Positions 8,414-17,921 of a DNA stretch of 64,000 bases are shown in pieces (within the stretch, counting starts at the first letter, position 1; the number at the start of each line of letters is the position of its first letter). The notes under the pieces were generated by a model that saw only the letters and a program-made list of their open reading frames with translations, searched no databases and was not told where the DNA came from. Position numbers and translations under genes: made by a program. Source of the stretch: Alicyclobacillus acidocaldarius subsp. acidocaldarius Tc-4-1 (GTDB lineage Bacteria; Bacillota; Bacilli; Alicyclobacillales; Alicyclobacillaceae); assembly GCF_000219875.1 (NCBI RefSeq), contig NC_017167.1, positions 1,158,765 to 1,222,764 on the forward strand, read 5' to 3'.

Positions 8414-8998
8414 TTAAGCGCTTACACCAGCCGGCGAGGTGCGCTTTTGGGCAAAAGGCTGTCCCACGGGCATGAAGACGTGCCCCATGGTCTCGTTGAG
8501 CACAGTGGCAAACGACGTGTACAGCGCGCTCAGGCCGCAGATCAAGCCGACCCAGCCGCCGGCCGCACTGCTGCCAATGATGCCAAAGGCGTGCGCCGCA
8601 AGAAGGAAGAACGCGATCCACAGCGTCAGGAACACGAACCAGAGCGCCTTGTTCAGATAGAAGGTGCCGAACCACAAAAACAGCGTAAGGATGCCGAAAA
8701 ACAGGAGGAAGAGTCCCAGGCCAGCCGTGGGCGCGAACTTGTTGATGAGGTAGAACGCCCACCAGAAGGCGCCATACGAACAGAACGCAGTGGCGCCGAA
8801 CGTGTTGCCCTTGCGGAATTCCCAGAGTCCGGCGATGAACTGCGCCGTGCCGCCGTACGCGATGGCGAGCCCCAGGACGACGCCGAGCGCTCCGGCGCTC
8901 GCCACGCCCGCGTTGATGAGGCTCAAAATGCACGTGGTGATGCCAAATCCGGCGAGGCCAAGTGGTCCAGGATCTGCGATTTTGACCTGATCAGACAT
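8414..8998 (-). CDS. satP: Acetate uptake transporter, GPR1/FUN34/YaaH (SatP) family
   Basis: A 194-residue protein with six hydrophobic segments and the family signature near the N-terminus (DPGPLGLAGFGITT, a variant of NPAPLGL.GFG.TT). The start used is ATG 8998, behind GAGGGTGAAAGGA. An ATG at 9019 would add seven residues. It imports acetate or succinate with protons. It lies 128 bp downstream of acetyl-CoA synthetase on the same strand, so uptake and activation of acetate are genetically paired. Confidence 0.9.
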   Translation of the reverse strand: MSDQVKIADPGPLGLAGFGITTCILSLINAGVASAGALGVVLGLAIAYGGTAQFIAGLWEFRKGNTFGATAFCSYGAFWWAFYLINKFAPTAGLGLFLLFFGILTLFLWFGTFYLNKALWFVFLTLWIAFFLLAAHAFGIIGSSAAGGWVGLICGLSALYTSFATVLNETMGHVFMPVGQPFAQKRTSPAGVSA

Positions 8999-9064
8999 TC
9001 CTTTCACCCTCTTTTCCATCTCTTTTCACGGGTTGACAACGGCTCGGCAAATGATGAGTGGGCG

Positions 9065-9102
9065 TCCTGCGCCTGCCGGATCACCTCCTTCCAGGCGCAG
9101 GA
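9065..9102 (-). terminator. Hairpin between acsA and satP
   Basis: TCCTGCGCCTG and CAGGCGCAGGA form a perfect 11-bp stem with a 16-base loop, 25 bp after the acsA stop. No T-run follows on the minus strand, so it could be a partial terminator or an RNA processing or stability element that sets satP expression below acsA. Confidence 0.45.
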
Positions 9103-9126
9103 TTCCGCGCACGCCACACATCGCCA

Positions 9127-11076
<1,950 letters not shown>

Positions 11077-11135
11077 ACTCTGGCTCCTTTCTCTGGCCGC
11101 GCCGATCACGGCGGCAGCTTGAATGGTTCGATTCC

Positions 11136-11164
11136 ATGATAGAATAAGTTGCTCGAAAAGACAA
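11136..11164 (-). promoter_or_regulatory. Sigma-A-type promoter of acsA
   Basis: On the minus strand, TTGTCT and TATCAT are separated by exactly 17 bp, giving a start about 50 bp upstream of the acsA ATG. Confidence 0.6.
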
Positions 11165-11276
11165 TCTCCAACCGGCGTCAATGCCTATATATTCGAAATT
11201 CGACGCAATTTATGCCCCTGATTTCTTGGGAGAATCTCTGCACAGTTCAGGCCGAATGGCTCGAAGGCGGGGAATG

Positions 11277-11315
11277 AAAAAAGCCGCTTCGCGGTGTTTC
11301 ACACCACGAAACGGC
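11277..11315 (-). terminator. Intrinsic terminator after the DUF1292 gene
   Basis: On the minus strand a long GC-rich hairpin (GCCGTTTCGTGGTG / CACCGCGAAGCGGC with single mismatches) is followed by TTTTTT. It ends the minus-strand gene at 11333. Confidence 0.8.
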
Positions 11316-11332
11316 ATGCGGGAGGGAAAACC

Positions 11333-11629
11333 TCAATCTTCTTCTTCCTCTTCTTCGCTGTCGTCGAACAGTTCGTCGTTGTAGGCATCGACGACTCGCT
11401 GCCATTCTTCGTCGTCCTCAATCTCAGACAAAACCATTTGCTCGCCATCTTCCCCGTCGATGCGGAAAATGACGCCTTCTTCCATGGAGTCGTCGAGTGG
11501 CAACAACACTGCGTAGTCCTTGTTGTCGACGGTCAGGACTTCGCCCAGCACGAACTGATGCTCTTCGCCGTTTTCGTCCTCCAGGACGATGACCTCGTCC
11601 TCGTGATCGAAAAACTCGTCATGAGCCAT
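11333..11629 (-). CDS. DUF1292 (YrzB-like) acidic protein
   Basis: A 98-residue, strongly acidic protein (ends in a run of aspartate and glutamate) with the DUF1292 core VLEDENGEEHQFVLGEVL and DKDYAVLLPLDD-like segment. The family is widespread in Firmicutes. In B. subtilis yrzB lies in the yrrL-yrrK(ruvX)-yrzB group, and its role is not established. Here it stands alone, with its own terminator. Confidence 0.85.
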   Translation of the reverse strand: MAHDEFFDHEDEVIVLEDENGEEHQFVLGEVLTVDNKDYAVLLPLDDSMEEGVIFRIDGEDGEQMVLSEIEDDEEWQRVVDAYNDELFDDSEEEEEED

Positions 11630-11725
11630 TCCGTCTCATTCCCATCCGCAATCCAGATTTGGCCTGCGCCATGCTTGCAACAACATAACACCATGTGTCC
11701 ACGGTGTCAACGCGTCCGACGGCGC

Positions 11726-12079
11726 TCACGGATTCGGCGGCGACGACAACCCTCGCTGCAGTCGGCTGGAGATATCGTCGAGCAACTGGTTGAGGTCTCG
11801 CTCGGCCTCTTCGAATGACGCAATCTCCGGGATTTGCCGCATGTCCGCCAGCAGACGATCCGCCTCTTCGATCACGTGCCGATAATGCATCGGCGGAACG
11901 CGGCGCGCCTGAAATTCGGCAACCGCCTCCTGGAGTTCTCGGAAACGGCGGAGCAACGACTGAGCTTCCAGCGAGTCGTCGAGTCGGGCCTTCGCGTCCC
12001 GGTAGCGCCGCGCCTGCTCGGAATCGGCGATGAGACGGGCGAGTTCCGTCGCTTTTTCCCAGAGCGCTCCTCGGTCCAT
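11726..12079 (-). CDS. YlbF/YmcA family protein
   Basis: A 117-residue mostly helical protein of the YlbF/YmcA (DUF964) family: ATELARLIADSEQARRYRDAK and LLRRFRELQEAV are typical. In B. subtilis, YlbF and YmcA act with YaaT as the Y-complex that supports RNase Y-dependent mRNA maturation and affects competence, biofilm and sporulation. The start chosen is ATG 12079 (GAGAGGTG upstream), not the in-frame ATG 12094. It lies 50 bp after an IDEAL-like gene in the same direction. Confidence 0.8.
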   Translation of the reverse strand: MDRGALWEKATELARLIADSEQARRYRDAKARLDDSLEAQSLLRRFRELQEAVAEFQARRVPPMHYRHVIEEADRLLADMRQIPEIASFEEAERDLNQLLDDISSRLQRGLSSPPNP

Positions 12080-12129
12080 CTCATCACCTCTCATCCGCAG
12101 CGTTACCGGGGCGAAGCTCCTCTATACGC

Positions 12130-12618
12130 CTACGTGGCGCTCGGCGCCGGACCTACGGTCGAATCCTCTTCGCGCATCAGCTCTTCGAGTTCCTTGACTG
12201 CACGGTGAAAGGCTTCCCGATTCCGCTCGTCGAGCGCGCGGTCGATCTTCATTCGGATCTCTTCGCGGCGCATCGCTCGCGCCTCGACTTCAGACAGGAC
12301 TTGTTGCACTTCCGGCGGAATCGGAAGTTCCGGTAGATTGATGAAGACAAACAGCTTGTCGGTCGAGGACGCGCTGTTGAAGTACGCCTGGAGAGCGGGC
12401 AGGATCTCTTCCGCCTGGCTCACCTTTTTAATGCGGCCATTCAGCGGCAATCGGGCGATCATGCCGTGGCGCCCAATGATGAGAAGCGGCACGTTCTCCA
12501 AGACGATGTTCGTCGACTCCAGTTGGCTATGGCGAGCAGCGAGAAAGTCGATGACGGCCTCTGCTCCGGGCGGGAGCAGCTTGGTCTTGAGCAACAGGAT
12601 GTCATCCTTCGTCATCAT
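12130..12618 (-). CDS. Hypothetical protein with a C-terminal IDEAL-like segment
   Basis: A 162-residue protein. The C-terminal helix pair (about residues 115-150; MRREEIRMKIDRALDERN followed by EAFHRAVKELEEL) resembles the IDEAL domain found in Firmicute regulatory proteins such as ComK-binding and ReoY/YpiB-type proteins. The N-terminal 110 residues were not recognised. It starts with ATG-ATG behind AAAGGAG. It is likely cotranscribed with the YlbF-like gene. A regulatory adaptor role is only a guess. Confidence 0.65.
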   Translation of the reverse strand: MMTKDDILLLKTKLLPPGAEAVIDFLAARHSQLESTNIVLENVPLLIIGRHGMIARLPLNGRIKKVSQAEEILPALQAYFNSASSTDKLFVFINLPELPIPPEVQQVLSEVEARAMRREEIRMKIDRALDERNREAFHRAVKELEELMREEDSTVGPAPSAT

Positions 12619-12771
12619 CGCGCGTTCACTCCTTTGCCGGAGTTTCCTCCTGACGGATCATACGCCTGGTATCACGCGACCGCGCTCGTTCTGATGGACA
12701 AGTTTCAACGCAAAGGCGATCCGTAGGTCGTACACCGACCGGCGCTTCGCCACCACCGAAGTGGTGCAAAT

Positions 12772-12800
12772 ATTGTAGCAAATGACCCGGCGAAAGAAAA
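12772..12800 (-). promoter_or_regulatory. Putative promoter of the IDEAL-like/ylbF operon
   Basis: On the minus strand, TTTTCT and TACAAT are separated by 17 bp, with a CACCAC-CGAA-GTGGTG hairpin just downstream in the leader at about 12751-12766. The rest of the 275-bp gap 12619-12892 shows no other clear feature. Confidence 0.35.
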
Positions 12801-12892
12801 TGAGGTGAACGCCATTTTCCCATGCGTCACATCGATTCCCTGCGTCTAGGGATCGGCTAAGCCTCATACTACGTGCAGGGGAGGGAAGGCGC

Positions 12893-13093
12893 ATGGGCGA
12901 TTGGGTGTACTTCGCGGGCGTATATGATACCAAATTCGAAGCGTATTGTGCCGTCATGTGGGTTGAAGCGGACGAGCGAATTCGACGCTCCGCCCGTCCG
13001 ACCCAGGTCGAGGTGTATCGTCTGCGCAATGGAAAGTACGGCGTCCGGTTCCTTCCTCAACGAGATGTGGCGCAGCGGGCGCGCGCGGAGTGA
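12893..13093 (+). CDS. Small hypothetical protein
   Basis: A 66-residue protein beginning MGDWVYFAGVYDTKFEAYCAV with an aromatic-rich N-terminal half and a basic C-terminal half. GGGAGGGAAGG lies 5 bases before ATG and a strong hairpin follows, which supports a real monocistronic gene. No family recognised. Confidence 0.6.
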   Translation: MGDWVYFAGVYDTKFEAYCAVMWVEADERIRRSARPTQVEVYRLRNGKYGVRFLPQRDVAQRARAE

Positions 13094-13118
13094 AGAAGAA
13101 CGCTCGTATGCACGGACC

Positions 13119-13152
13119 AGAAGACAGCCATCCTGCGCGATGGCTGTCTTCT
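13119..13152. terminator. Long perfect hairpin between convergent genes
   Basis: AGAAGACAGCCATC and its exact complement form a 14-bp stem with loop CTGCGC, between the small gene ending at 13093 (+) and the DUF2892 gene ending at 13179 (-). It can work in both directions. Confidence 0.75.
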
Positions 13153-13178
13153 CCCATGTGAGGCATGATCTTCGGCGG

Positions 13179-13589
13179 TCAGGCGTTATCCTCATCGCTC
13201 GGCTCCCGCTTGCTTTCTTCCACAAGGAATTCCGCCACTTCGTCCGGGATCGGGGTGTCCGACTTTGCGCGGACGCGATCGGCCGCTTGAGCTTCCATAT
13301 CTTGCGCTTTTTGGGCAACCTGCTTCGAAGTGTTCTCTGCAGTCGTCGAGATCTTTCCCATCCACCTGCGAGTCGCCTCGGCCGGATTCGAGGGCTTGAC
13401 TACGCGTTCCACCGATGCCTTCATTGGACAGAAGCCCGTGATGGCTTCCGCAATTTTCATCGCGCCGAACCCTGCGAGCAGGGCTCGCGTGGGTGCGGAT
13501 TGGCGGCGGCCATAGACGGCTGAAGACAAACTCGCGACCCCGGCGGCCAGGCGCAGGTAGCGATCCACAGGATGTAGATTGCGCTGCAT
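13179..13589 (-). CDS. DUF2892-like membrane protein
   Basis: A 136-residue protein whose N-terminal 60 residues match the DUF2892 pattern (NLHPVDRYLRLAAGVASL, then ALLAGFGAMKIAEAITGFCPM), normally two membrane segments. The C-terminal half is soluble and highly charged. Start ATG 13589 with AGGAGG 6 bases upstream. DUF2892 is often attached to rhodaneses, where CPM may be a sulfur-handling motif. Here no rhodanese domain is present. Confidence 0.7.
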   Translation of the reverse strand: MQRNLHPVDRYLRLAAGVASLSSAVYGRRQSAPTRALLAGFGAMKIAEAITGFCPMKASVERVVKPSNPAEATRRWMGKISTTAENTSKQVAQKAQDMEAQAADRVRAKSDTPIPDEVAEFLVEESKREPSDEDNA

Positions 13590-13683
13590 GACCATCCTCC
13601 TCTCACGGGAATACCCACAGTATCCCGCGCATGGTGGCTTGGCATGCCGAAAGCGAACGCCTGCGCTGGAAATGTAATTGACT

Positions 13684-13722
13684 TTGACTAACCTTGATGA
13701 AATGGCAAGGGCGTGTCATAAT
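13684..13722 (+). promoter_or_regulatory. clpP promoter with CtsR-like half-site
   Basis: TTGATG (13694-13699) and CATAAT (13717-13722) are spaced by 17 bp. TTTGACT just upstream (13683-13689) matches one heptad of the CtsR operator (reverse of AGTCAAA), but the second heptad is degenerate. Heat-shock control by CtsR is therefore only suggested. Confidence 0.5.
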
Positions 13723-13762
13723 GGTTATTGTAGTACCGTAGACGAAAAGGAGGCTTGAGCGC

Positions 13763-14341
13763 ATGAGTCTCATCCCGTACGTGATCGAGCAGACGTCGCG
13801 AGGAGAGCGCAGCTATGACATTTACTCGCGCCTGCTGAAGGATCGGATCATCTTCTTAGGTACGCCTATCGACGACGACGTCGCGAACGCGGTCGTGGCG
13901 CAACTGCTGTTTTTGGCCGCGGATGATCCAGACAAAGACATCCAGATGTACATCAATAGTCCGGGAGGATCGGTGTCGGCAGGCCTCGCGATATATGACA
14001 CCATGCAGCACATTAAGCCCGACGTGAGCACCATGTGTGTGGGCATGGCCGCGAGCATGGCGGCGGTGCTCCTGGCAGCGGGTGCAAAGGGCAAGCGGTA
14101 TGCCCTTCCGAATTCTGAAGTGATGATCCATCAACCGCTCGGGGGCGCGCGGGGTCAGGCTTCGGATATCGAAATCCATGCTCGGCACATCCTGAAGACG
14201 CGGGAACGTCTCAACCGTATTCTGGCAGAGCGAACGGGACAACCGCTCGAGCGGGTCGCGCAGGATACAGACCGCGACAATTTCATGTCGGCGGAGGAAG
14301 CAAAGGCGTACGGATTGATTGACGAAGTCATTTACCGCTGA
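13763..14341 (+). CDS. clpP: ATP-dependent Clp protease proteolytic subunit
   Basis: A 192-residue serine protease subunit, normal length. Motifs: the catalytic serine in [14 protein letters not shown], the histidine in MIHQPLGG and the downstream aspartate in [26 protein letters not shown] lines the oxyanion region. It forms two heptameric rings that degrade proteins delivered by ClpX, ClpC or ClpE. Start ATG with AAGGAGG upstream. It stands alone between a promoter and a strong terminator. Confidence 0.97.
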   Translation: MSLIPYVIEQTSRGERSYDIYSRLLKDRIIFLGTPIDDDVANAVVAQLLFLAADDPDKDIQMYINSPGGSVSAGLAIYDTMQHIKPDVSTMCVGMAASMAAVLLAAGAKGKRYALPNSEVMIHQPLGGARGQASDIEIHARHILKTRERLNRILAERTGQPLERVAQDTDRDNFMSAEEAKAYGLIDEVIYR

Positions 14342-14355
14342 CACGAAATCCGCTC

Positions 14356-14385
14356 ACGGCCGAGGCGCGTCGGTGCCTCGGCCGT
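14356..14385 (+). terminator. Hairpin after clpP
   Basis: ACGGCCGAGGC and GCCTCGGCCGT form a perfect 11-bp stem with an 8-base loop, 15 bp after the clpP stop. The T-run is poor. Confidence 0.65.
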
Positions 14386-14406
14386 CTGACTTCGGGGGGA
14401 GTGAAG

Positions 14407-15558
14407 GTGGCGGAGGAGTTGTACTTCGATTACGCGGCGACGGCGCCGGTGCGCCCCGAGGTGCGGGAACGGATCACTGAATGGTTGGACATCTTTGGGA
14501 ATCCGTCCTCGCTTCACCGCATGGGCATGCACGCAGAGCGCGCCCTTCGGCGCGCGCGGGACCAAGTCATGCAGAGCCTCGGTGCACGAGACGGCCGCCT
14601 TGTCTTTACAGGCGGGGGCACGGAGGCCAACAACCTCGCTATCTACGGAGTCGCGCGCGCTTACGCCCAGCGCGGACGCCACGTCGTAACTACGGCTATC
14701 GAACATCCGGCGGTCCGCGAGGCGATGGCGGAGCTTGAGCGAGAGGGTTTCGAAGTGTCCTACGTGCATCCAGATCATCACGGCGATGTGTCCGCGGAAG
14801 ACGTGTTGCGCCACGTTCGGGACGACACGATTCTGGTCTCCGTGATGCATGTGAACAACGAGACAGGGGCTGTGTTGCCCGTGGAGCGGATTGCCGAGGG
14901 GCTGAATGCGCATCCCAAAGCGGTGTTTCACGTCGACGGAACCCAGGCGCTTGGGAAAATTCCCGTTTCGCTCGCTCGCGCTCGCATCCACCTGTATGCC
15001 GCTTCGGGGCACAAACTAGGGGCGTTGAAAGGCATCGGCGCGCTCTATGTCCATCCAAGCCTTCGGCTGAAGCCACATGTGGTGGGCGGCGGCCAGGAAT
15101 TCGGCCTGCGGTCGGGCACGGAAAACGTGCTCGGGGCGCTGTCATTCGGGGAAGCTGCCTCTCATGCGGTACGCGACATGGACAACGATGTGAACGCAGA
15201 GGAGAAGAGGGCGCGCCTTGCGCGTGGCCTCGAGGAGCTCGGCTACGTGGTCATCCAGCCCGAACACCACTCGCCGTACATCTTGTGCGCGGCGTTGCCC
15301 GGCGCTCGGGGTGAAATCCTGGTCCATGCCTTCGAGGAAAAAGGCCTGTACATCTCCGCGGGAAGCGCCTGTTCGAGCGGTAAACACGGGCGCGAGCCCA
15401 GCCGCGTTTTGACAGCCATGGGCATCCCACCTGAGTTGGCACTTGCGGCAATTCGGTTCTCGTGGCATCCTGGCACTCGAATGTCGGAGATTGAACAAGC
15501 CATCGAAGTCGTCCGCGAGCGGACGGCCTGGGTCAAACAAGCGCTAGGCATTCGGTAG
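14407..15558 (+). CDS. Cysteine desulfurase (NifS/IscS family)
   Basis: A PLP enzyme of about 383 residues releasing sulfur from cysteine as a persulfide. Visible: FDYAATAP at the N-terminus, GGTEANNLAI, the PLP lysine in ASGHKLGALKG, the RSGTENVLG segment and the active cysteine in SAGSACSSGKH. GTG 14407 is preferred because GGGGGA lies 7 bases upstream. GTG 14401 is also in frame but too close to that site. The adjacent thiI gene indicates it supplies sulfur for 4-thiouridine in tRNA, like B. subtilis NifZ-ThiI. Confidence 0.93.
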   Translation: MAEELYFDYAATAPVRPEVRERITEWLDIFGNPSSLHRMGMHAERALRRARDQVMQSLGARDGRLVFTGGGTEANNLAIYGVARAYAQRGRHVVTTAIEHPAVREAMAELEREGFEVSYVHPDHHGDVSAEDVLRHVRDDTILVSVMHVNNETGAVLPVERIAEGLNAHPKAVFHVDGTQALGKIPVSLARARIHLYAASGHKLGALKGIGALYVHPSLRLKPHVVGGGQEFGLRSGTENVLGALSFGEAASHAVRDMDNDVNAEEKRARLARGLEELGYVVIQPEHHSPYILCAALPGARGEILVHAFEEKGLYISAGSACSSGKHGREPSRVLTAMGIPPELALAAIRFSWHPGTRMSEIEQAIEVVRERTAWVKQALGIR

Positions 15559-15570
15559 GAGGAACGGATC

Positions 15571-16773
15571 TTGTTATACGATCATCTCTTGATTCGGTAC
15601 GGCGAATTGACGACGAAAGGTGCAAACCGTGCCGAGATGGAACAGCTTTTGGAGCGCAACGTGCGGCGCGCGCTGTCCCCATGGCCGGACGTAAAGGTGA
15701 CGCGCAGCCAGCAGCGCATCGTGGTTCAGCTAAACGGGGCCCCCGTCGATGCGACGCTGCAAAAGCTGCAGCAGGTGTTCGGCATCTCGTCCATCTCGCC
15801 CGTCGCTGTCGCGCCGCTCGATCTGGAGGCCATTCAGCAGACCGCCGTCGAGGTGGCCAAGCGCGAGCTCATGGACAAGTCGACGTTCAAGGTGGAGGCT
15901 CGCCGGGGATTCAAAGGGTTTCCACTCGACAGCCCGGCGCTTCAAAAGGCCGTCGGGGCTGCTATCCTGCGCGCCTTGCCGCACATTCGCGTGGATGTTC
16001 ACCATCCGGACGTGGTGATCGAAGTCGACATTCGCAAGTCCGCCGCGTACCTGTATCCCAGCCGCGTGCCTGGGCTTGGCGGTTTTCCGGTCGGCATGAG
16101 TGGCAAAGGACTGGTATTGCTCTCCGGGGGCATCGACAGCCCCGTCGCGGCTTGGAAGGCCATGAAACGAGGTCTGGCGCTCGAGCTCGTTCACTTTCAC
16201 AGTTTCCCCTTTACCAGCGAGCGAGCTCAGCAAAAGGTGGAGGATCTCGCTTCCATCCTCACGAGGTGGGGCGGGCCCATGAAGCTCCATTTGGTGTCGG
16301 TCACGGCGATTCAGTCGGAAATCCAGCGTTCCGCGCCCGAGGGGCTCAGGACCATCCTGCTTCGACGCATGATGGTGCGCGCGGCATCGCGAATCGCGGA
16401 CGAAGTCGGGGCCGGCGCGCTGGTGACGGGCGACAGCCTCGGACAAGTCGCGAGCCAAACGCTTTCCGCGCTGAACGCGGTCGATCGCGCCACGGATCAC
16501 ACCATCCTACGGCCACTCATCGCGGAGGACAAGCTCGAGATCATTGAACTCGCCAAGCGGATGGGGACGTATGAGATCTCGATTCTCCCGTTTGACGACT
16601 GCTGTTCGCTTTTTGCGCCGAAGCATCCGAAGACGAATCCGAAGCTAAGCGACCTGGAGCGAGCGGAGGCTCGTATGGACGTGGAGCGTCTCATTGCGGA
16701 AGCGGTCGCTTCGCGCGAGGAGAAGCTGGTGAAGGCGGATGAAGCATGGGACGCGGGCGCAACCTATCGGTGA
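15571..16773 (+). CDS. thiI: tRNA 4-thiouridine sulfurtransferase ThiI
   Basis: A 400-residue ThiI with an N-terminal ferredoxin-like and THUMP region (about 1-165) and an ATP pyrophosphatase domain starting at LLSGGIDSPVA, the PP-loop motif. It lacks the C-terminal rhodanese domain found in E. coli ThiI, as usual in Firmicutes. It adenylates U8 of tRNA and inserts sulfur taken from the upstream cysteine desulfurase, 12 bp away. The start is TTG behind GGAGGAAC. Confidence 0.95.
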   Translation: MLYDHLLIRYGELTTKGANRAEMEQLLERNVRRALSPWPDVKVTRSQQRIVVQLNGAPVDATLQKLQQVFGISSISPVAVAPLDLEAIQQTAVEVAKRELMDKSTFKVEARRGFKGFPLDSPALQKAVGAAILRALPHIRVDVHHPDVVIEVDIRKSAAYLYPSRVPGLGGFPVGMSGKGLVLLSGGIDSPVAAWKAMKRGLALELVHFHSFPFTSERAQQKVEDLASILTRWGGPMKLHLVSVTAIQSEIQRSAPEGLRTILLRRMMVRAASRIADEVGAGALVTGDSLGQVASQTLSALNAVDRATDHTILRPLIAEDKLEIIELAKRMGTYEISILPFDDCCSLFAPKHPKTNPKLSDLERAEARMDVERLIAEAVASREEKLVKADEAWDAGATYR

Positions 16774-16798
16774 ATCGTTGGATCGTGGAGGGGTTTCG

Positions 16799-17044
16799 AT
16801 GCGATGGCTTCGGCTCGCGTTTCGACTGTTCCGAGTGGCGTCCACCGCCTACGCGTTGTGGAACGCGTCCCGCCTCACGCGGGCGCTGTATCTAGGTCGT
16901 CTGGCCTGGCGGGCTGTCCGCCGCAAGCCGCTCTTCGATCATCCGCCGCGCGTCGTGATCGAATACGTAGGTGCGAAATCGCCATACATCTACCGGCGTC
17001 GCGGGTGGCGCAGGATTCGCTCGACCCATCGAGCCGAACCGTAG
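16799..17044 (+). CDS. Small basic hypothetical protein
   Basis: An 81-residue, arginine-rich protein (about one residue in four is Arg) starting MRWLRLAFRLFRVASTAYALW. The first 40 residues can form an amphipathic or membrane-associated helix. GGAGGGG is 6 bases before the ATG. It follows thiI by 25 bp and may be cotranscribed with it. No family recognised. Confidence 0.5.
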   Translation: MRWLRLAFRLFRVASTAYALWNASRLTRALYLGRLAWRAVRRKPLFDHPPRVVIEYVGAKSPYIYRRRGWRRIRSTHRAEP

Positions 17045-17065
17045 CGGTTTCATGTCCGGCCTTTG

Positions 17066-17095
17066 GTTTAAGTCTCCTCACCGGTGGGAATAACA
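17066..17095 (+). promoter_or_regulatory. Candidate forespore (sigma-F/G) promoter of the rsfA-like gene
   Basis: GTTTA (17066-17070) and GGGAATAACA (17086-17095) are separated by 15 bp, one mismatch from the sigma-F pattern GYWTA / GGNNANANTW. B. subtilis rsfA is transcribed by sigma-F, so the match fits the gene's expected control. Confidence 0.35.
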
Positions 17096-17156
17096 AATGG
17101 TAGCGTCGGAATAATCCCGACTGACGACCATCGTTTTGAAAGGCCGGTGAGACGCG

Positions 17157-17822
17157 ATGAGCGAGACGAGACAGAAGGACAGGGCGATGCGCCAAGACGC
17201 GTGGACGACTGAGGACGACGAGATTCTAGCGGAGATCGTCCTGAAACACATCAAGCAAGGTAGCACACAGCTGGCGGGGTTCAACGAAGCGGCGAGGCGG
17301 CTCGGGAGAACGGCGGCCGCGTGCGGGTTCCGCTGGAACGCCTGTGTGCGCAAGCAACAGCGTTACCGCATTGAACTCGCCAAGGAGGAGCGCAAGAAAA
17401 ACAAGTCGCAGCGCGTGCAGGCGCAACTGGAGGGTGGCGATGCCGATCACCCGACAGCGACGCTCATGACATGGGCGCAGGTGCTTCGGTTCTTGCGCCA
17501 GGAGAAGAACACCGCGCAGGAGTGGGCATCGCGATGGCGCAGCGCGGAACGGCAACTGAATGAGTGGAAGGCGAAATACGAGGCGCTCGAGGTGGACTAC
17601 AAGCGGGTCTCTGAGGAATTGCGTGAACTGAAGTCCACGCACGATGCCATCACCCGCGATTACAAGGCGCTCATGGAAATCATGGAGCGGGCGCGCAAAG
17701 CGGCTCTCCTGGACGATGATCTCATTGGTCCGAAGTTCGCCGAAGGGTTTATGTACCGAATTGATGAATACGGCAACCTGGAGCGGATTACGACCGGTGA
17801 GCGCATGGAGCAGGCTGAGTAG
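17157..17822 (+). CDS. rsfA: RsfA-like prespore regulator (Myb-like HTH plus coiled coil)
   Basis: A 221-residue protein. Residues about 10-65 form a Myb/SANT-like DNA-binding helix set (RQDAWTTEDDEILAEIVLKH, then RRLGRTAAACGFRWNACVRKQ), the hallmark of the RsfA/YlbO family. Residues 115-185 form a long coiled coil rich in E, K and L. RsfA fine-tunes sigma-F-dependent forespore genes in B. subtilis. ATG 17157 is used, and ATG 17187 is an alternative. The gene is followed by a spore germination gene. Confidence 0.85.
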   Translation: MSETRQKDRAMRQDAWTTEDDEILAEIVLKHIKQGSTQLAGFNEAARRLGRTAAACGFRWNACVRKQQRYRIELAKEERKKNKSQRVQAQLEGGDADHPTATLMTWAQVLRFLRQEKNTAQEWASRWRSAERQLNEWKAKYEALEVDYKRVSEELRELKSTHDAITRDYKALMEIMERARKAALLDDDLIGPKFAEGFMYRIDEYGNLERITTGERMEQAE

Positions 17823-17921
17823 GCTTGCTCCTTTTGGATCCCTGAGGAGCCGTCACATGGCCTTAGGTGCGCATGGCATGTCCATCCACGAGCCATCCTA
17901 CGAGCGAGGATGGTGAGAGGC

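Noticed and set aside
13678-13700. Full tandem CtsR operator before clpP
   Set aside because: Only one heptad matches well; the second has three mismatches, so only a half-site is reported.
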